Below are positions 14,145-24,000 of a stretch of 32,997 nt of DNA, piece after piece. Source of the stretch: Bacteroidia bacterium (GTDB lineage: Bacteria; Bacteroidota; Bacteroidia; Cytophagales; Cyclobacteriaceae). The notes beneath the pieces were generated by a model. That model had not been told where the DNA came from, ran no database searches, and worked only from the letters and a program-made list of their open reading frames with translations. A program made the translations under genes and the position numbers. Location: NCBI GenBank assembly GCA_030426345.1, contig JAUHYU010000059.1, positions 1 through 32,997 on the forward strand. Direction: 5' to 3'. Position 1 is the stretch's first letter, and each line of letters starts with the position of its first letter.

Positions 14145-17100
14145 GTGGTAAACAGATCAACAACCAAATATAAACGCAGGTGCATACGGATATTAGTACT
14201 ATCCCCATGGATAATACTGGGTTATTTCCATGGGTGGGCCCAGCAGGTTGTTCCAAAGGATTCCATATTTGCAGATACAACCCAAGTTCCGTTGCCTGCT
14301 CAAGAATACCAAAGATCGAGGAGCCCCATTTATGACCTTGATGATCGCCCCAGCAATTCTATTTTATATCCCAATAGTTCTTCCCCGTTTTTACTCAAAG
14401 ACCCTAAATCACTAAAACTTGACGTGGAAGTGGATACCAGCTTGCACTACACTATAGGGGAGCAATTTGGTGATGTCCCCTACAGAGCACCTACTATTCT
14501 GAATTTTGAGCAATACAATCGATTGGATGGTATCAAAATGCGCAAAAACTATTGGAAAGAAATGTCTTCAGGGCTGGATGGCGAAAGTGCGATCAGTGGC
14601 AGAAGGCTGATACCCCCAATATATATGAGCCCGGCTTTCGACAGGATTTTTGGAGGTAGTTTTGTAGACATTCGCCCCAATGGTTTCGTTATGTTAGACT
14701 TTGGAGGCAAGTGGCAAAGGATCCAAAATCCATCAATTCCCATACGCCAACAACGAAATGGCGGGTTTGAGTTTGACCAACAAATAAGTATGAACGTGGT
14801 GGGTAAAATTGGTGAGAAACTGAGCATTACTGCTGATTTTGACAACAATAATTCGTTTGATTTTGAGAATAATCTAAAAGTCGAATACACAGGATTCGAA
14901 GAAGATATTTTGCAAAAAATAGAAATAGGAAATGTCAGCCTACCATTGAACAATAGCCTAATAAATGGCGCACAGAATCTTTTCGGTGTGAAAACTCTAC
15001 TTCGCTTTGGAAAACTTGATATCACATCCGTTTTATCAACACAACGAGGTAAAAGTGATGAAATAGAAATCAATGGTAGTGGGGCCGATGGCGGCCAAGG
15101 AAGGGAGTTTGAAATTAGGGCTTCTGAATATGAAGAAAACAAACACTATTTCCTTGGACATTTTTTTAGAAAGAATTACGAGAACTGGTTGAGAGGAACT
15201 CCACAGATTATCTCCGGAGTCAATATCACACGTGTCGAAGTTTATGTTATCAACCGTCAAAACAATACTGAAACGCTTAGAAACTTTCTAGCATTCATGG
15301 ATTTAGGCGAGGGAGAAAGAATCTACCAGAACAATAACCCTAAAGTAGGATCTGGAAAAGGCGGGGCAAACAGGAATGATGCAAACAACTTGTATGCTGA
15401 AATTAATGCGGATCCAAACCTAAGAAGTATCGACAATGCAGCAGATATTCTCACCAATCAATATAATTTCAATAAGGCTACTGATTATGAAAGTATAACC
15501 GCTGCTAGAAAACTTGATCAACGAGAATATACGATTAATCGACAAATGGGACATTTGTCGCTTTTACGTAAGCTGCAAAATGATGAGGTTTTAGCGGTGG
15601 CCTATGAATATACTTACAATGGACAAGTGTATAAAGTTGGTGAATTGACTGAGGACTATCAAAACCGGCCAGAGGATCAAGCAATCTTTTTGAAACTATT
15701 GAGGCCAAGCAAGATTGATGTTAAAGTCCCAACCTGGGATTTGATGATGAAAAATATTTATAGTCTGAATGCTTCTCAACTCTCAAGAGAGGGATTTCAA
15801 TTGCGAATTGTCTATCGGGATGATAAATCAGGTATTGACAACCCAAGCCTTCACGAAGGCAAGCGTACAAAAGATGTGCCTTTAGTACAGCTATTTGGCT
15901 TGGATAGGTTAAATTCCAATAATGACCCACAGCCTGATGGAAATTTTGACTATATCTCAAACATTACAGTGCGCGAAGATAATGGCCTGATAGTATTTCC
16001 GGTATTGGAGCCGTTTGGTAGTAAGTTGAAATCATACTTTGATCCAAATACTGAGGCAAATCTCATCAATAAATATGTCTATGACACACTCTACCATACT
16101 ACCAAGGCAGATGCAGAACTTGAATTGAGCAAAAACAAATTTTTCCTTTCTGGCAGAATGCAAGCTGGGTCATCATCAGAAATAATATTGCCTGGCATTA
16201 ATATTTCTGAAAACTCCGTAATTGTATCAGCGGGTAACACTCCCCTTGTGGAGGGTCAGGATTATCGTGTGGATTATAATAGTGGTAGGGTTACCATTAT
16301 AAATGAATCAGTGCTCAATTCCGGAAAACCTATTAAAGTATCCTATGAAAAAGCTGACCTTTTCAACTTTCAATCACGGAGTCTGCTTGGAACAAGGCTT
16401 GATTATCGTCTGAGCGATGATATAAATATTGGCGGTACGTTTTTATATCTTAATGAGCGTCCCTTGATATCTCGTGTCAGCATTGGCAATGAGCCCACTA
16501 GAAATATGAAATATGGAATGGATATCAATATACAAAAGGAGTCACGATTCTTGACAAAAATGGTAGATGCCTTACCATTCATCCAAACAAAAGCCCCTTC
16601 AAATATCACCTTCAATGCTGAGGTAGCGCAGTTAAGTCCCGGCACATCTAATTTTGTAAATGGTGAAGAGACCTCATATATTGATGATTTTGAAGCTACT
16701 GCTACACCATTCAATCTGGGAAATAACATTCTTAACTGGAAACTGGCACATACGCCCATCACGGATGATGGAAGGTTTACTTCAGGATCTGCTTTGAACA
16801 ATGACCTTAGACTTGGTTTCAAAAGAGCCAAGATGGCATGGTATGTTATCGATAATATATTTTATCGAGGAACTGGTATATCACGGCCTTCCAATATTAC
16901 TGAAGAAGACACAAGAAACCACTATGTTCGATTGATCCCACCAAAGGAGATTTTTCAAAACCAGGATGAACAGGTAATAAATACCAACCTTACAACCCTA
17001 GATTTGGCCTATTTTCCATCAGAACGAGGGCAATATAATTTTAATCCAAACCTTGAAAATGAAGGGTTTTTGCCCGACCCTGAAACGAATTGGGGAGGTA

Positions 17101-20100
17101 TTACCCGTGCCATTTCATCAGATGTCGATTTTGATAAAAATAATATTGAGTATATCGATTTCTGGTTGATGGATCCATTTATCTCCGGAGAAAATGGCAA
17201 AGTACTTGACGGGGTTCATGATGAAAATAATATAACCGGGGGAAAGTTGGTCTTCAATCTCGGTAGTATTTCAGAAGATGTGATCAAGGATAACAAGCAT
17301 GGATTTGAGAATGGTTTACCAGCAGATGGGAATCCTTCGCAAATGGACACTACAGCTTGGGGTAGGGTCACAACCCAGCAATATCTTACCAATGCCTTTG
17401 ATAATTCTTCTGAAGCCAGATCAAATCAGGATATCGGAATGGATGGGCTTAAAAGTGAGCAGGAATCATCATTTGAAAATTACCAGGATTTTGTAAGTGC
17501 GCTAAATGGAATTTCCCCTGATGCTAAAGATCGAATATTACAGGATGTTTCTGCAGATGACTTCCATTATTATCTGGGAGATGACTTAGATCAAAAGGAT
17601 GCTAAAATTTTAGAACGTTACAAAAACTACAATGGAACAGAAAATAATTCCCCGATTATATCTAACACCAATGCCGCCTATACTCCTTCTGGCACTAACC
17701 TACCTGACAATGAAGATTTAAATAGGGATAATACCATCACGGATTTAGAGGAGTATTATGAATATGAAATTGACCTGAAGCCGGGTAGCCTCCAAATTGG
17801 AAGAAACTTCATCGTGGATAAAGTAACCAATATAGTCAATGGTGATGAAGTTTCCTGGTATCAGTTCCGTATCCCTGTGCGTCAGCCTACCGGAGTTCAG
17901 GGTAATATCTCTGGTTTCAAATCCATTCGCTTTATGCGTGTATATGCATCAGATTTCGTCCAGCCTGTTGTGATGCGACTTGCAAAGTTTGAATTGGTTG
18001 GCTCTCAATGGAGAAAATACAATGGCAACCTATATCAAAGAGGGCTATATGAAATTCCGGAACCTTATGACCCTGGGTTTAACGTGTCGGTAGTTAATAT
18101 TGAAGAAAACGGGACTCAGTCTGATGACAAAATCCCTTACGTATTGCCTCCCGGTATCGAACGCGATTATGACAATACTTCGCCCATATTGAGGCAACAA
18201 AATGAACAATCACTTTTACTGACAGTAAAAGAGCTAAAGGACCGTGACGCACGTGCTGTATATAAAAATCTCGCCACGGATTTGATAAGCTACAAGAGGC
18301 TGAAGATGTTTTTCCATGCAGAAGAACATGATGGTATAAACTTGGAAGATGATGCCGTAAGTGCATTTGTGCGTCTTGGGACAGACTTTAAGGATAACTA
18401 CTATGAAATCGAACTTCCATTAAAAGTAACTGAACTATCAGGGTCATATACCGACCGTGAAATATGGCCTGAGGATAACGAAATTGACATTGCTTTCGAT
18501 GAATTATTTGCCCTCAAGGCCAAAAGAAACCAATTAGGCATTGATACTGATTTGCCATTTTCTGATACTGTAGGAGTTTATAAGATCACAGTTGAAGGAA
18601 GGCCTGAGTTGCAATCAGTGCAAACGATTATGATCGGTATCCGCAATCCGGAAAGTATGGACGAGCGTCCTCAGTCTGTTACCATTTGGGCCAATGAAAT
18701 GCGCGTTACAGAATTTGAGAGCACCCCGGGCTGGGCAGCAAATGCGTATCTAAATGCTAAAATGGCAGATCTTATGACTGTAACTGCTTCTACAAGATAT
18801 ACTTCATTTGGATTCGGAGGTATTCAACAGAGAATTGCTCAGCGAACACGTGAGGAAACTTTTGAATATGATATTTCTGCAAACATCGCTGTTGATAAAT
18901 TCTTGCCCGAGAAATCTGGAATAAAATTCCCCATGTATGTCAGTTATGAAAACAGAAAGATCACACCAAAGTATGATCCACTTGATCCTGACATTCCTCT
19001 AAAATCTGCCCTAAACTCGATTGATGATGCAAATGAACGTCAAGAATATAAAAAAATTACTCAGGACCGTATGGAGAGAAGAAGTGTCAATTTTACCAAT
19101 GTTCGGAAAATCAAAACGAAAGAAAACGCACGAAGCCATATTTACGACATCGAAAACTTTTCTCTTACTTATGCCTATGCCGATGCCACACAGTCTAATG
19201 TGAATACTGAATCTTATAAGATGAAAACTCATCGTGGAACTCTAGCATACAACTTCAGCCCACAGGGAGGATTAGTAGAACCTTTTAAGGAATCGAAATC
19301 TTTAGATGGTAACTATTTGAAATTGTTGAAAGATTTCAACTTCTCAATTCTTCCGTCAAACTTTAGTTTCCGAGCGGATCTCAACAGGAGATTTGTAAAG
19401 ACGCAACTACGAAACTCTGATCTGACAACTACGGGAATTAGGCCGACATACGAAAAATTCTTTACGTTCAACCGAATGTATAATATGCGCTGGGCCATTA
19501 CCAAAAATCTTTCCTTTGACTATAATGTCAGAGTAAATACAATCATTGATGAACCGTTTGGGGATTTAGATACTGAGGAGAAACAAGAAGCCGTCTGGAC
19601 CAATTTAAAGGATTTTGGCCGAATGAAAAATTTTGATCAGAATGTCAATTTCAATTATCGAGTTCCTTTGGATAAAATTCCATTGACAGATTGGATAAGT
19701 ACAGACCTCGGATATTCTGTAGGATACTCATGGAATGCCGGGGCATGGTCTGAAATTGACAGTCTGAACTTGCAAAAAATACTTGGAAATACGGCTCAAA
19801 ACCATAGAGAGACAAGCATTACAGGAAAGGTGGACTTGGTGAAGCTCTATAACAAATCAAAATTTCTGAGAGAAATAAATACCCCCGCAAGAAGAAGTAG
19901 TCGAAGTCGAACACGCCCTTCCACGACACAAGCACAGGATACTACTCAATCAAATAAATCTGAAATGAAAGCTGTGAAGGGGTTGGCGAGATTCCTGATG
20001 ATGATACGGTCGGTAAATGGCACCTACAGTGTTCGAGAAGGAACGATGCTCCCCGGGTACGCATCCCAGCCACTCCTATTTGGTATGGACGAAAACTGGT

Positions 20101-21347
20101 CTGCCCCCGGTTGGGATTTTATTCTTGGCAACCAAAATCCAGACATCCGCAATAGTGCCGCGCAGAATAATTGGTTTGTGCAGGATACGTTGTTTTCAAC
20201 ACCCTTCACCCAAATGCGCACCTACGACTTGAATTTAAAAGCATTGGTAGAGCCATTTAAAAATTTCAGGGTGCAATTTGATGCGAGAATAAGTGGCACA
20301 GGAAATTTTAATGAAGTTTTTAGGGTGGAGACAGATCTCAGCAGCGGTGCAGGGGTTTACAATGGTTTAAACGTTTCCCGATCGGGAAGCTATAGTATTA
20401 GTATAAATTCCATGAAAACCTCTTTCGTCAAGGATGATGAGGATAATATTAACTCGAATTTTCTATCCTTTGAAGACAATCTGAACATTATCAAAAGCAG
20501 ATTGGATAACCAGAACACCAATGAAGGAAATTTTGCTAAACAGTCACAGGATGTGATGATCCCTGCATTCCTCGCTGCGTACACTGGACAAGATGCTACA
20601 ACAATGGAGCTTTCCCCTTTCCCTAAAATCCCTATTCCAGGGTGGCGAGTGGACTATGCAGGCTTGGGAAATATTCCTGCATTGAAAGAAGTATTTTCTT
20701 CAGTAAGCATCAAACATAGCTACAGTTCTACCTACAATGTGAATAACTATTCCAACTCGCTGGTTTATCAAGATGGATTTGAACTGGACGGAATGATGAC
20801 CAACTACCCTATCGCCTCAGACACTAACGATCTCGGCAATTTTATTTCACCTTTTATTATGAATCAAATCACAATCCAAGAGCGCTATGCCCCACTTGTT
20901 GGAATTAGTGTGCGCACCAAAAGCAGGATAACCGCAAGTGTTGATTACAATAAAGAAAGAAATCTGGGGCTGAATATGTCCAATTCTCAGATCACGGAAA
21001 TGAATAGCAATGACTTGAGCATAGCATTTGGCTTTACCAAGGCAAATATGAAACTTCCGTTCAAGTCACAGGGAGCTGTAATCACACTTAAAAATGATTT
21101 GACGTTTAAGTTTAATTTTACTCTGAGGGACACAAAAACTGTTCAGCGAAAAATTGATGAAGTAAACACAATCACTGCCGGGAATATGAATTTTCAATTG
21201 AGACCCCAACTGGGATATGTGCTAAATGAGCGGCTAAACCTCAATTTGTATTTTGAGAGAAACATTAATACTCCAAGGATAACAAGTTCTTACCCAAGAT
21301 CTACCACACAATTTGGTGTGCAAGTTAGATTTAGTTTGGCACAATAA
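14145..21347 (+). CDS. sprA: Type IX secretion translocon protein SprA (SovA)
   Basis: A 2400-residue protein, the size of the giant SprA barrel through which folded T9SS cargo crosses the outer membrane. A basic N-terminus and hydrophobic run (IRILVLSPWIILGYF) with cleavage near WAQ form the signal peptide. The N-terminal region contains the SprA-family block GGKWQRIQNPSIPIRQQRN and DFDNNNSFDFENNLKVEYTG (about 185-250); the rest is rich in alternating beta-strand segments and ends FGVQVRFSLAQ. The start is GTG at 14145, 17 bases after ruvA; there is no nearer ATG that keeps the signal peptide. It is likely co-transcribed with ruvA. The frame is uninterrupted. The other T9SS genes (porK-N, sprE, sprT) are not here, and no protein in the window has an obvious T9SS C-terminal domain. 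Confidence 0.95.
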   Translation: MVNRSTTKYKRRCIRILVLSPWIILGYFHGWAQQVVPKDSIFADTTQVPLPAQEYQRSRSPIYDLDDRPSNSILYPNSSSPFLLKDPKSLKLDVEVDTSLHYTIGEQFGDVPYRAPTILNFEQYNRLDGIKMRKNYWKEMSSGLDGESAISGRRLIPPIYMSPAFDRIFGGSFVDIRPNGFVMLDFGGKWQRIQNPSIPIRQQRNGGFEFDQQISMNVVGKIGEKLSITADFDNNNSFDFENNLKVEYTGFEEDILQKIEIGNVSLPLNNSLINGAQNLFGVKTLLRFGKLDITSVLSTQRGKSDEIEINGSGADGGQGREFEIRASEYEENKHYFLGHFFRKNYENWLRGTPQIISGVNITRVEVYVINRQNNTETLRNFLAFMDLGEGERIYQNNNPKVGSGKGGANRNDANNLYAEINADPNLRSIDNAADILTNQYNFNKATDYESITAARKLDQREYTINRQMGHLSLLRKLQNDEVLAVAYEYTYNGQVYKVGELTEDYQNRPEDQAIFLKLLRPSKIDVKVPTWDLMMKNIYSLNASQLSREGFQLRIVYRDDKSGIDNPSLHEGKRTKDVPLVQLFGLDRLNSNNDPQPDGNFDYISNITVREDNGLIVFPVLEPFGSKLKSYFDPNTEANLINKYVYDTLYHTTKADAELELSKNKFFLSGRMQAGSSSEIILPGINISENSVIVSAGNTPLVEGQDYRVDYNSGRVTIINESVLNSGKPIKVSYEKADLFNFQSRSLLGTRLDYRLSDDINIGGTFLYLNERPLISRVSIGNEPTRNMKYGMDINIQKESRFLTKMVDALPFIQTKAPSNITFNAEVAQLSPGTSNFVNGEETSYIDDFEATATPFNLGNNILNWKLAHTPITDDGRFTSGSALNNDLRLGFKRAKMAWYVIDNIFYRGTGISRPSNITEEDTRNHYVRLIPPKEIFQNQDEQVINTNLTTLDLAYFPSERGQYNFNPNLENEGFLPDPETNWGGITRAISSDVDFDKNNIEYIDFWLMDPFISGENGKVLDGVHDENNITGGKLVFNLGSISEDVIKDNKHGFENGLPADGNPSQMDTTAWGRVTTQQYLTNAFDNSSEARSNQDIGMDGLKSEQESSFENYQDFVSALNGISPDAKDRILQDVSADDFHYYLGDDLDQKDAKILERYKNYNGTENNSPIISNTNAAYTPSGTNLPDNEDLNRDNTITDLEEYYEYEIDLKPGSLQIGRNFIVDKVTNIVNGDEVSWYQFRIPVRQPTGVQGNISGFKSIRFMRVYASDFVQPVVMRLAKFELVGSQWRKYNGNLYQRGLYEIPEPYDPGFNVSVVNIEENGTQSDDKIPYVLPPGIERDYDNTSPILRQQNEQSLLLTVKELKDRDARAVYKNLATDLISYKRLKMFFHAEEHDGINLEDDAVSAFVRLGTDFKDNYYEIELPLKVTELSGSYTDREIWPEDNEIDIAFDELFALKAKRNQLGIDTDLPFSDTVGVYKITVEGRPELQSVQTIMIGIRNPESMDERPQSVTIWANEMRVTEFESTPGWAANAYLNAKMADLMTVTASTRYTSFGFGGIQQRIAQRTREETFEYDISANIAVDKFLPEKSGIKFPMYVSYENRKITPKYDPLDPDIPLKSALNSIDDANERQEYKKITQDRMERRSVNFTNVRKIKTKENARSHIYDIENFSLTYAYADATQSNVNTESYKMKTHRGTLAYNFSPQGGLVEPFKESKSLDGNYLKLLKDFNFSILPSNFSFRADLNRRFVKTQLRNSDLTTTGIRPTYEKFFTFNRMYNMRWAITKNLSFDYNVRVNTIIDEPFGDLDTEEKQEAVWTNLKDFGRMKNFDQNVNFNYRVPLDKIPLTDWISTDLGYSVGYSWNAGAWSEIDSLNLQKILGNTAQNHRETSITGKVDLVKLYNKSKFLREINTPARRSSRSRTRPSTTQAQDTTQSNKSEMKAVKGLARFLMMIRSVNGTYSVREGTMLPGYASQPLLFGMDENWSAPGWDFILGNQNPDIRNSAAQNNWFVQDTLFSTPFTQMRTYDLNLKALVEPFKNFRVQFDARISGTGNFNEVFRVETDLSSGAGVYNGLNVSRSGSYSISINSMKTSFVKDDEDNINSNFLSFEDNLNIIKSRLDNQNTNEGNFAKQSQDVMIPAFLAAYTGQDATTMELSPFPKIPIPGWRVDYAGLGNIPALKEVFSSVSIKHSYSSTYNVNNYSNSLVYQDGFELDGMMTNYPIASDTNDLGNFISPFIMNQITIQERYAPLVGISVRTKSRITASVDYNKERNLGLNMSNSQITEMNSNDLSIAFGFTKANMKLPFKSQGAVITLKNDLTFKFNFTLRDTKTVQRKIDEVNTITAGNMNFQLRPQLGYVLNERLNLNLYFERNINTPRITSSYPRSTTQFGVQVRFSLAQ

Positions 21348-21349
21348 AT

Positions 21350-21379
21350 TTTGAACTATCAATTTCCCTATTAATTTTG
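21350..21379 (+). promoter_or_regulatory. Predicted promoter of gcvH
   Basis: TTTG at 21350-21353 and TAATTTTG at 21372-21379 with an 18-base spacer, just after the sprA stop codon. This implies a transcript start near 21384 and fits the gcvH ATG at 21398, not the TTG at 21377 that lies within the box. Confidence 0.65.
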
Positions 21380-21397
21380 GGAAAAATTATCACGAAA

Positions 21398-21778
21398 ATG
21401 AATATACCACAAGAATTAAAATATACTAAGGATCATGAATGGATTCGGGTAGAAGGCAGCAAAGCTGTTATTGGAGTTACGGATTTTGCGCAGAGAGAGC
21501 TTGGCGACATCGTGTATGTAGAAATAGAGAGCGAAGGAGATGACCTTGATCGTGGAGATGTATTTGGTACTGTCGAGGCCGTAAAAACTGTTTCTGATCT
21601 TTTTATGCCTGTTTCAGGAAAAGTCATCGAAGTTAATGAAGCTTTAGAAGCTTCGCCTGAAACTGTCAATGAGGATCCATATGACAAAGGATGGATGATA
21701 AAGGTGGAGATGTCTGATTCTTCCGAATTAGAATCAGCTCTATCTTCTAACGATTATAAAGACCTCATTTCTGAATAA
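21398..21778 (+). CDS. gcvH: Glycine cleavage system H protein
   Basis: A 126-residue lipoyl carrier of the glycine cleavage system; its swinging arm moves the methylamine group from the P protein to the T protein. The lipoylation site is Lys63 in GTVEAVKTVSDLF, and the family pieces KYTKDHEWIRVEG, IGVTDFAQRELGDIVYVE and NEDPYDKGWMIK are present. The frame also opens with a TTG at 21377, but the ATG at 21398 gives the normal length and does not collide with the promoter. The gene sits behind sprA, a placement seen in many Bacteroidota with no known functional reason. gcvP and gcvT are not in the window. Confidence 0.96.
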   Translation: MNIPQELKYTKDHEWIRVEGSKAVIGVTDFAQRELGDIVYVEIESEGDDLDRGDVFGTVEAVKTVSDLFMPVSGKVIEVNEALEASPETVNEDPYDKGWMIKVEMSDSSELESALSSNDYKDLISE

Positions 21779-21786
21779 TCTCGGCG

Positions 21787-22176
21787 GTGTTTTTTAGATT
21801 TTTTGCATTTACGTTTTTATGGGCATTGGTGATACTGTCTCTCATTTTAATGCCAGGAAGTCAAATGCCCGGGTTCATCAACTTATTTAGTTTTGATAAA
21901 TTTGCTCATCTGGGAGTATTTGCTGTATTATGCTTTTTAATGATTGTTGGCTTTACGAAGCAAAGCACATATCCTAAACTAAAATCACACGCTATCAAAT
22001 ATAGTCTGCTAATTTGTATTTGCTACGCTAGTGTATTAGAATTAGGTCAGTCCTTAATACCAGATAGATCTTCAAATTTTTATGATATGGCATTCAATTT
22101 GTCCGGGGTGTTGTTAGGTTATTTATTGTTTTTATTGGTTTATAAATCTTCATTTATTAAAGGCCAATTCAAATAA
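21787..22176 (+). CDS. VanZ-like membrane protein
   Basis: A 129-residue protein with about four membrane helices of the VanZ family, whose founding member lowers teicoplanin susceptibility by an unknown route. The pattern SLILMPGSQMPGF, then FDKFAHLGVFAVLCFLMI and later ELGQSLIPDRSSNFYDMAFNLSGVLLGYLL matches small VanZ-like proteins of Gram-negative bacteria. The start is GTG, 8 bases after gcvH, so it is probably translated from the gcvH transcript. There are no resistance genes around, so this is a housekeeping member and not a vancomycin-resistance gene. Confidence 0.82.
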   Translation: MFFRFFAFTFLWALVILSLILMPGSQMPGFINLFSFDKFAHLGVFAVLCFLMIVGFTKQSTYPKLKSHAIKYSLLICICYASVLELGQSLIPDRSSNFYDMAFNLSGVLLGYLLFLLVYKSSFIKGQFK

Positions 22177-22181
22177 ATTCG

Positions 22182-22189
22182 TATTTTTG
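22182..22189 (+). promoter_or_regulatory. Predicted -7 box of the first tonB gene
   Basis: TATTTTTG matches TAnnTTTG, 55 bases before the ATG at 22245, in the gap after the VanZ-like gene. The -33 region shows no clear TTTG. A direct repeat of GACTATT lies between box and start. Confidence 0.5.
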
Positions 22190-22244
22190 TAATTAGACTA
22201 TTAGAAAAGACTATTGTTTTGATATAACTATAAGTAATAAATAA

Positions 22245-22922
22245 ATGGTTGAAAATAAGAAAAACCCCAAATCAGACCTGACCAGAACAACTGGTTTGTT
22301 CTTAAATGTAGGTCTTGTAATTAGCTTGCTGTTGGTTATTTTTGCCTTTGAAAAAAAGGTATATGACGACGGGAGTCTTGTAGATCTTTCTGCTCAGGCA
22401 GAAGATTTTGAAGATTTAATGGATATTCCTCCAACAGAGCAACCACCTCCACCTCCACCGAAAAAAGTGCAGCCGGAAATCATAGAAGTTCCAGATGAAG
22501 AGGAAATTGAAGAAGATATCGATATCGATTTGGATGTGGAAATGACTGAAGAAACCGTAATCGAAGAAGTGGTCTTTGAGGAAGCTCCTGCTGAGGAAGA
22601 GGTTGACGAAGTATTTACGATAGTGGAAGATCAGCCAACTCCTGATGGAGGTATGCAAGCATTCTATAAGTATATAGGGGACAAATTGAAATATCCTGCG
22701 CAAGCTCGAAGAATGGGAATTGAGGGCAAAGTTTTTGTTCAGTTTGTAGTAGATAAAAACGGTAATCTTACCGAAGTACAAGCGGTAAAGGGTATTGGTG
22801 CCGGGTGTGATGAGGAAGCAGTAAGGGTAATTCAGGGCGCACCTAAATGGAAGCCAGGTAAACAAAGAGGCAGAGCAGTAAAAGTTAGAATGATCCTGCC
22901 AATTACCTTCAAACTGGGATAA
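22245..22922 (+). CDS. Energy transducer TonB (paralogue 1)
   Basis: A 225-residue TonB-family protein that carries proton-motive energy from ExbBD to outer-membrane receptors. Seen in order: a short cytoplasmic tail, one membrane helix (about 16-36), a run of six prolines (67-72), a strongly acidic stretch with EEDIDIDLDVEMTEE (89-103), and a C-terminal TonB domain (about 134-225) with YPAQARRMGIEGKVFVQF and GCDEEAVRVI. The acidic stretch takes the place of the long Pro/Lys-Pro/Glu linker of E. coli TonB. exbB and exbD are not here. It ends at a strong terminator, so it is not in an operon with the second copy downstream. Confidence 0.88.
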   Translation: MVENKKNPKSDLTRTTGLFLNVGLVISLLLVIFAFEKKVYDDGSLVDLSAQAEDFEDLMDIPPTEQPPPPPPKKVQPEIIEVPDEEEIEEDIDIDLDVEMTEETVIEEVVFEEAPAEEEVDEVFTIVEDQPTPDGGMQAFYKYIGDKLKYPAQARRMGIEGKVFVQFVVDKNGNLTEVQAVKGIGAGCDEEAVRVIQGAPKWKPGKQRGRAVKVRMILPITFKLG

Positions 22923-22944
22923 GACCTCAAGTATATTATTGATA

Positions 22945-22980
22945 AAAAAAGCCGATCCTAAATAGGATCGGCTTTTTTTG
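22945..22980 (+). terminator. Intrinsic terminator after the first tonB gene
   Basis: AAGCCGATCCT and AGGATCGGCTT form an 11-bp stem with a short A+T-rich loop, followed by a run of T. It lies about 25 bases after the tonB stop codon; A-runs on the left make it usable on the other strand too. Bases 22981-23161 hold no gene. Confidence 0.88.
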
Positions 22981-23161
22981 TTGAGCTAAAATCACATATT
23001 ATAAAGCTAACATTTACAACAATTAAAGGATATTATCCGTAAATTAAAATAAGAATCAAGTACTATTTATTTCCTGGGAAGCACATTTTTAAACAACTGT
23101 TAAATCAGTTTTATTGACCGAAACAACTATTATTTTTTGTTTCATTTTAACTCTAGGAATA

Positions 23162-23992
23162 ATGAAAACGTTACATGAAAAAAACCTCGGAAAAAGAACA
23201 ACTCCCAAGAAGGAATCTCATCAGTATTTAATTGAAACTCCTACCGGACATCATTTATTATCAAAAACCGCCAAGTCAAAACGGTCAGATTTTCAGGCAG
23301 ATCTTATTCAATTAAAGCGGCAAAAAGACCAACGTAGATCTTCGTCATCTTTACTGATCTCCAGTATCAGTTTGTGTTTAAGTTTGTTATTGGTTATAGG
23401 AATGTTTGAGTTGAAAAGTACAGAGGATAACTCCATGGTAGAATTGGATGTAAAGGCTGAGAATTTCGATGACCTCCTTGACATCCCACAAACAGAGCAA
23501 ATACAAAAACCTCCTGCGACAGTACAGGTTCCCCAGATCATAGAAGTGGCCGATGAAGAAATTATAGAGGATATTGATATTGATTTGGATATAGAGATGA
23601 CAGAAGACACTAGAATTGAAGAAGTGATTTTTGATCAACCTGTTGCAGCACTGGAAGAAGAAAAAGCAGATGAAATATTTACTTTTGTGGAAGAGAAACC
23701 TATCCCCATTGGTGGAATGGCAGCTTTTTATAGTTATGTTGGCAACAACCTAGAATACCCTGAAAAAGCAATACGTTTGAATATTGAAGGTCGAGTATTT
23801 GTCGAATTTGTTGTGGAAAAGGATGGAAGCTTAACTGATATCAAAGTCGTGAAGGGAATAGGTGGCGGTTGCGATGAAGAAGCCGTAAGAGTATTGTCAC
23901 AGGCACCAGATTGGAACCCTGGCAAACAGCGAGGCCGTGCTGTAAGAGTTAGAATGATCGTGCCAATAGTATTTAAGTTGTTGCATAAGTAG
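23162..23992 (+). CDS. Energy transducer TonB (paralogue 2)
   Basis: A 276-residue TonB-family protein, clearly a paralogue of the gene just upstream: same acidic stretch (IIEDIDIDLDIEMTED), same C-terminal domain with YPEKAIRLNIEGRVFVEF and GCDEEAVRVL, and a shared ending PGKQRGRAVRVRMI. It differs in its N-terminus, which has about 60 basic residues before the membrane helix (about 61-82) compared with 15, and in lacking the proline run. The ATG at 23162 is preceded by AGGAAT, one of the few Shine-Dalgarno-like sequences here; a longer frame from a TTG at 23114 would add a hydrophobic stretch and is less likely. It converges on the PLP-enzyme gene with 8 bases between the stops. Confidence 0.85.
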   Translation: MKTLHEKNLGKRTTPKKESHQYLIETPTGHHLLSKTAKSKRSDFQADLIQLKRQKDQRRSSSSLLISSISLCLSLLLVIGMFELKSTEDNSMVELDVKAENFDDLLDIPQTEQIQKPPATVQVPQIIEVADEEIIEDIDIDLDIEMTEDTRIEEVIFDQPVAALEEEKADEIFTFVEEKPIPIGGMAAFYSYVGNNLEYPEKAIRLNIEGRVFVEFVVEKDGSLTDIKVVKGIGGGCDEEAVRVLSQAPDWNPGKQRGRAVRVRMIVPIVFKLLHK

Positions 23993-24000
23993 TAATTCAT

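Noticed and set aside
14549-15142. Open frame of 197 codons on the minus strand inside sprA
   Set aside because: It lies fully opposite the certain sprA frame, is rich in Ser, Pro and Leu as expected of an antisense shadow, and has no family pattern.
21787-22176. VanZ-like gene as a glycopeptide-resistance gene
   Set aside because: No vanA/H/X-type genes nearby; small VanZ-like proteins are widespread in Gram-negative bacteria.
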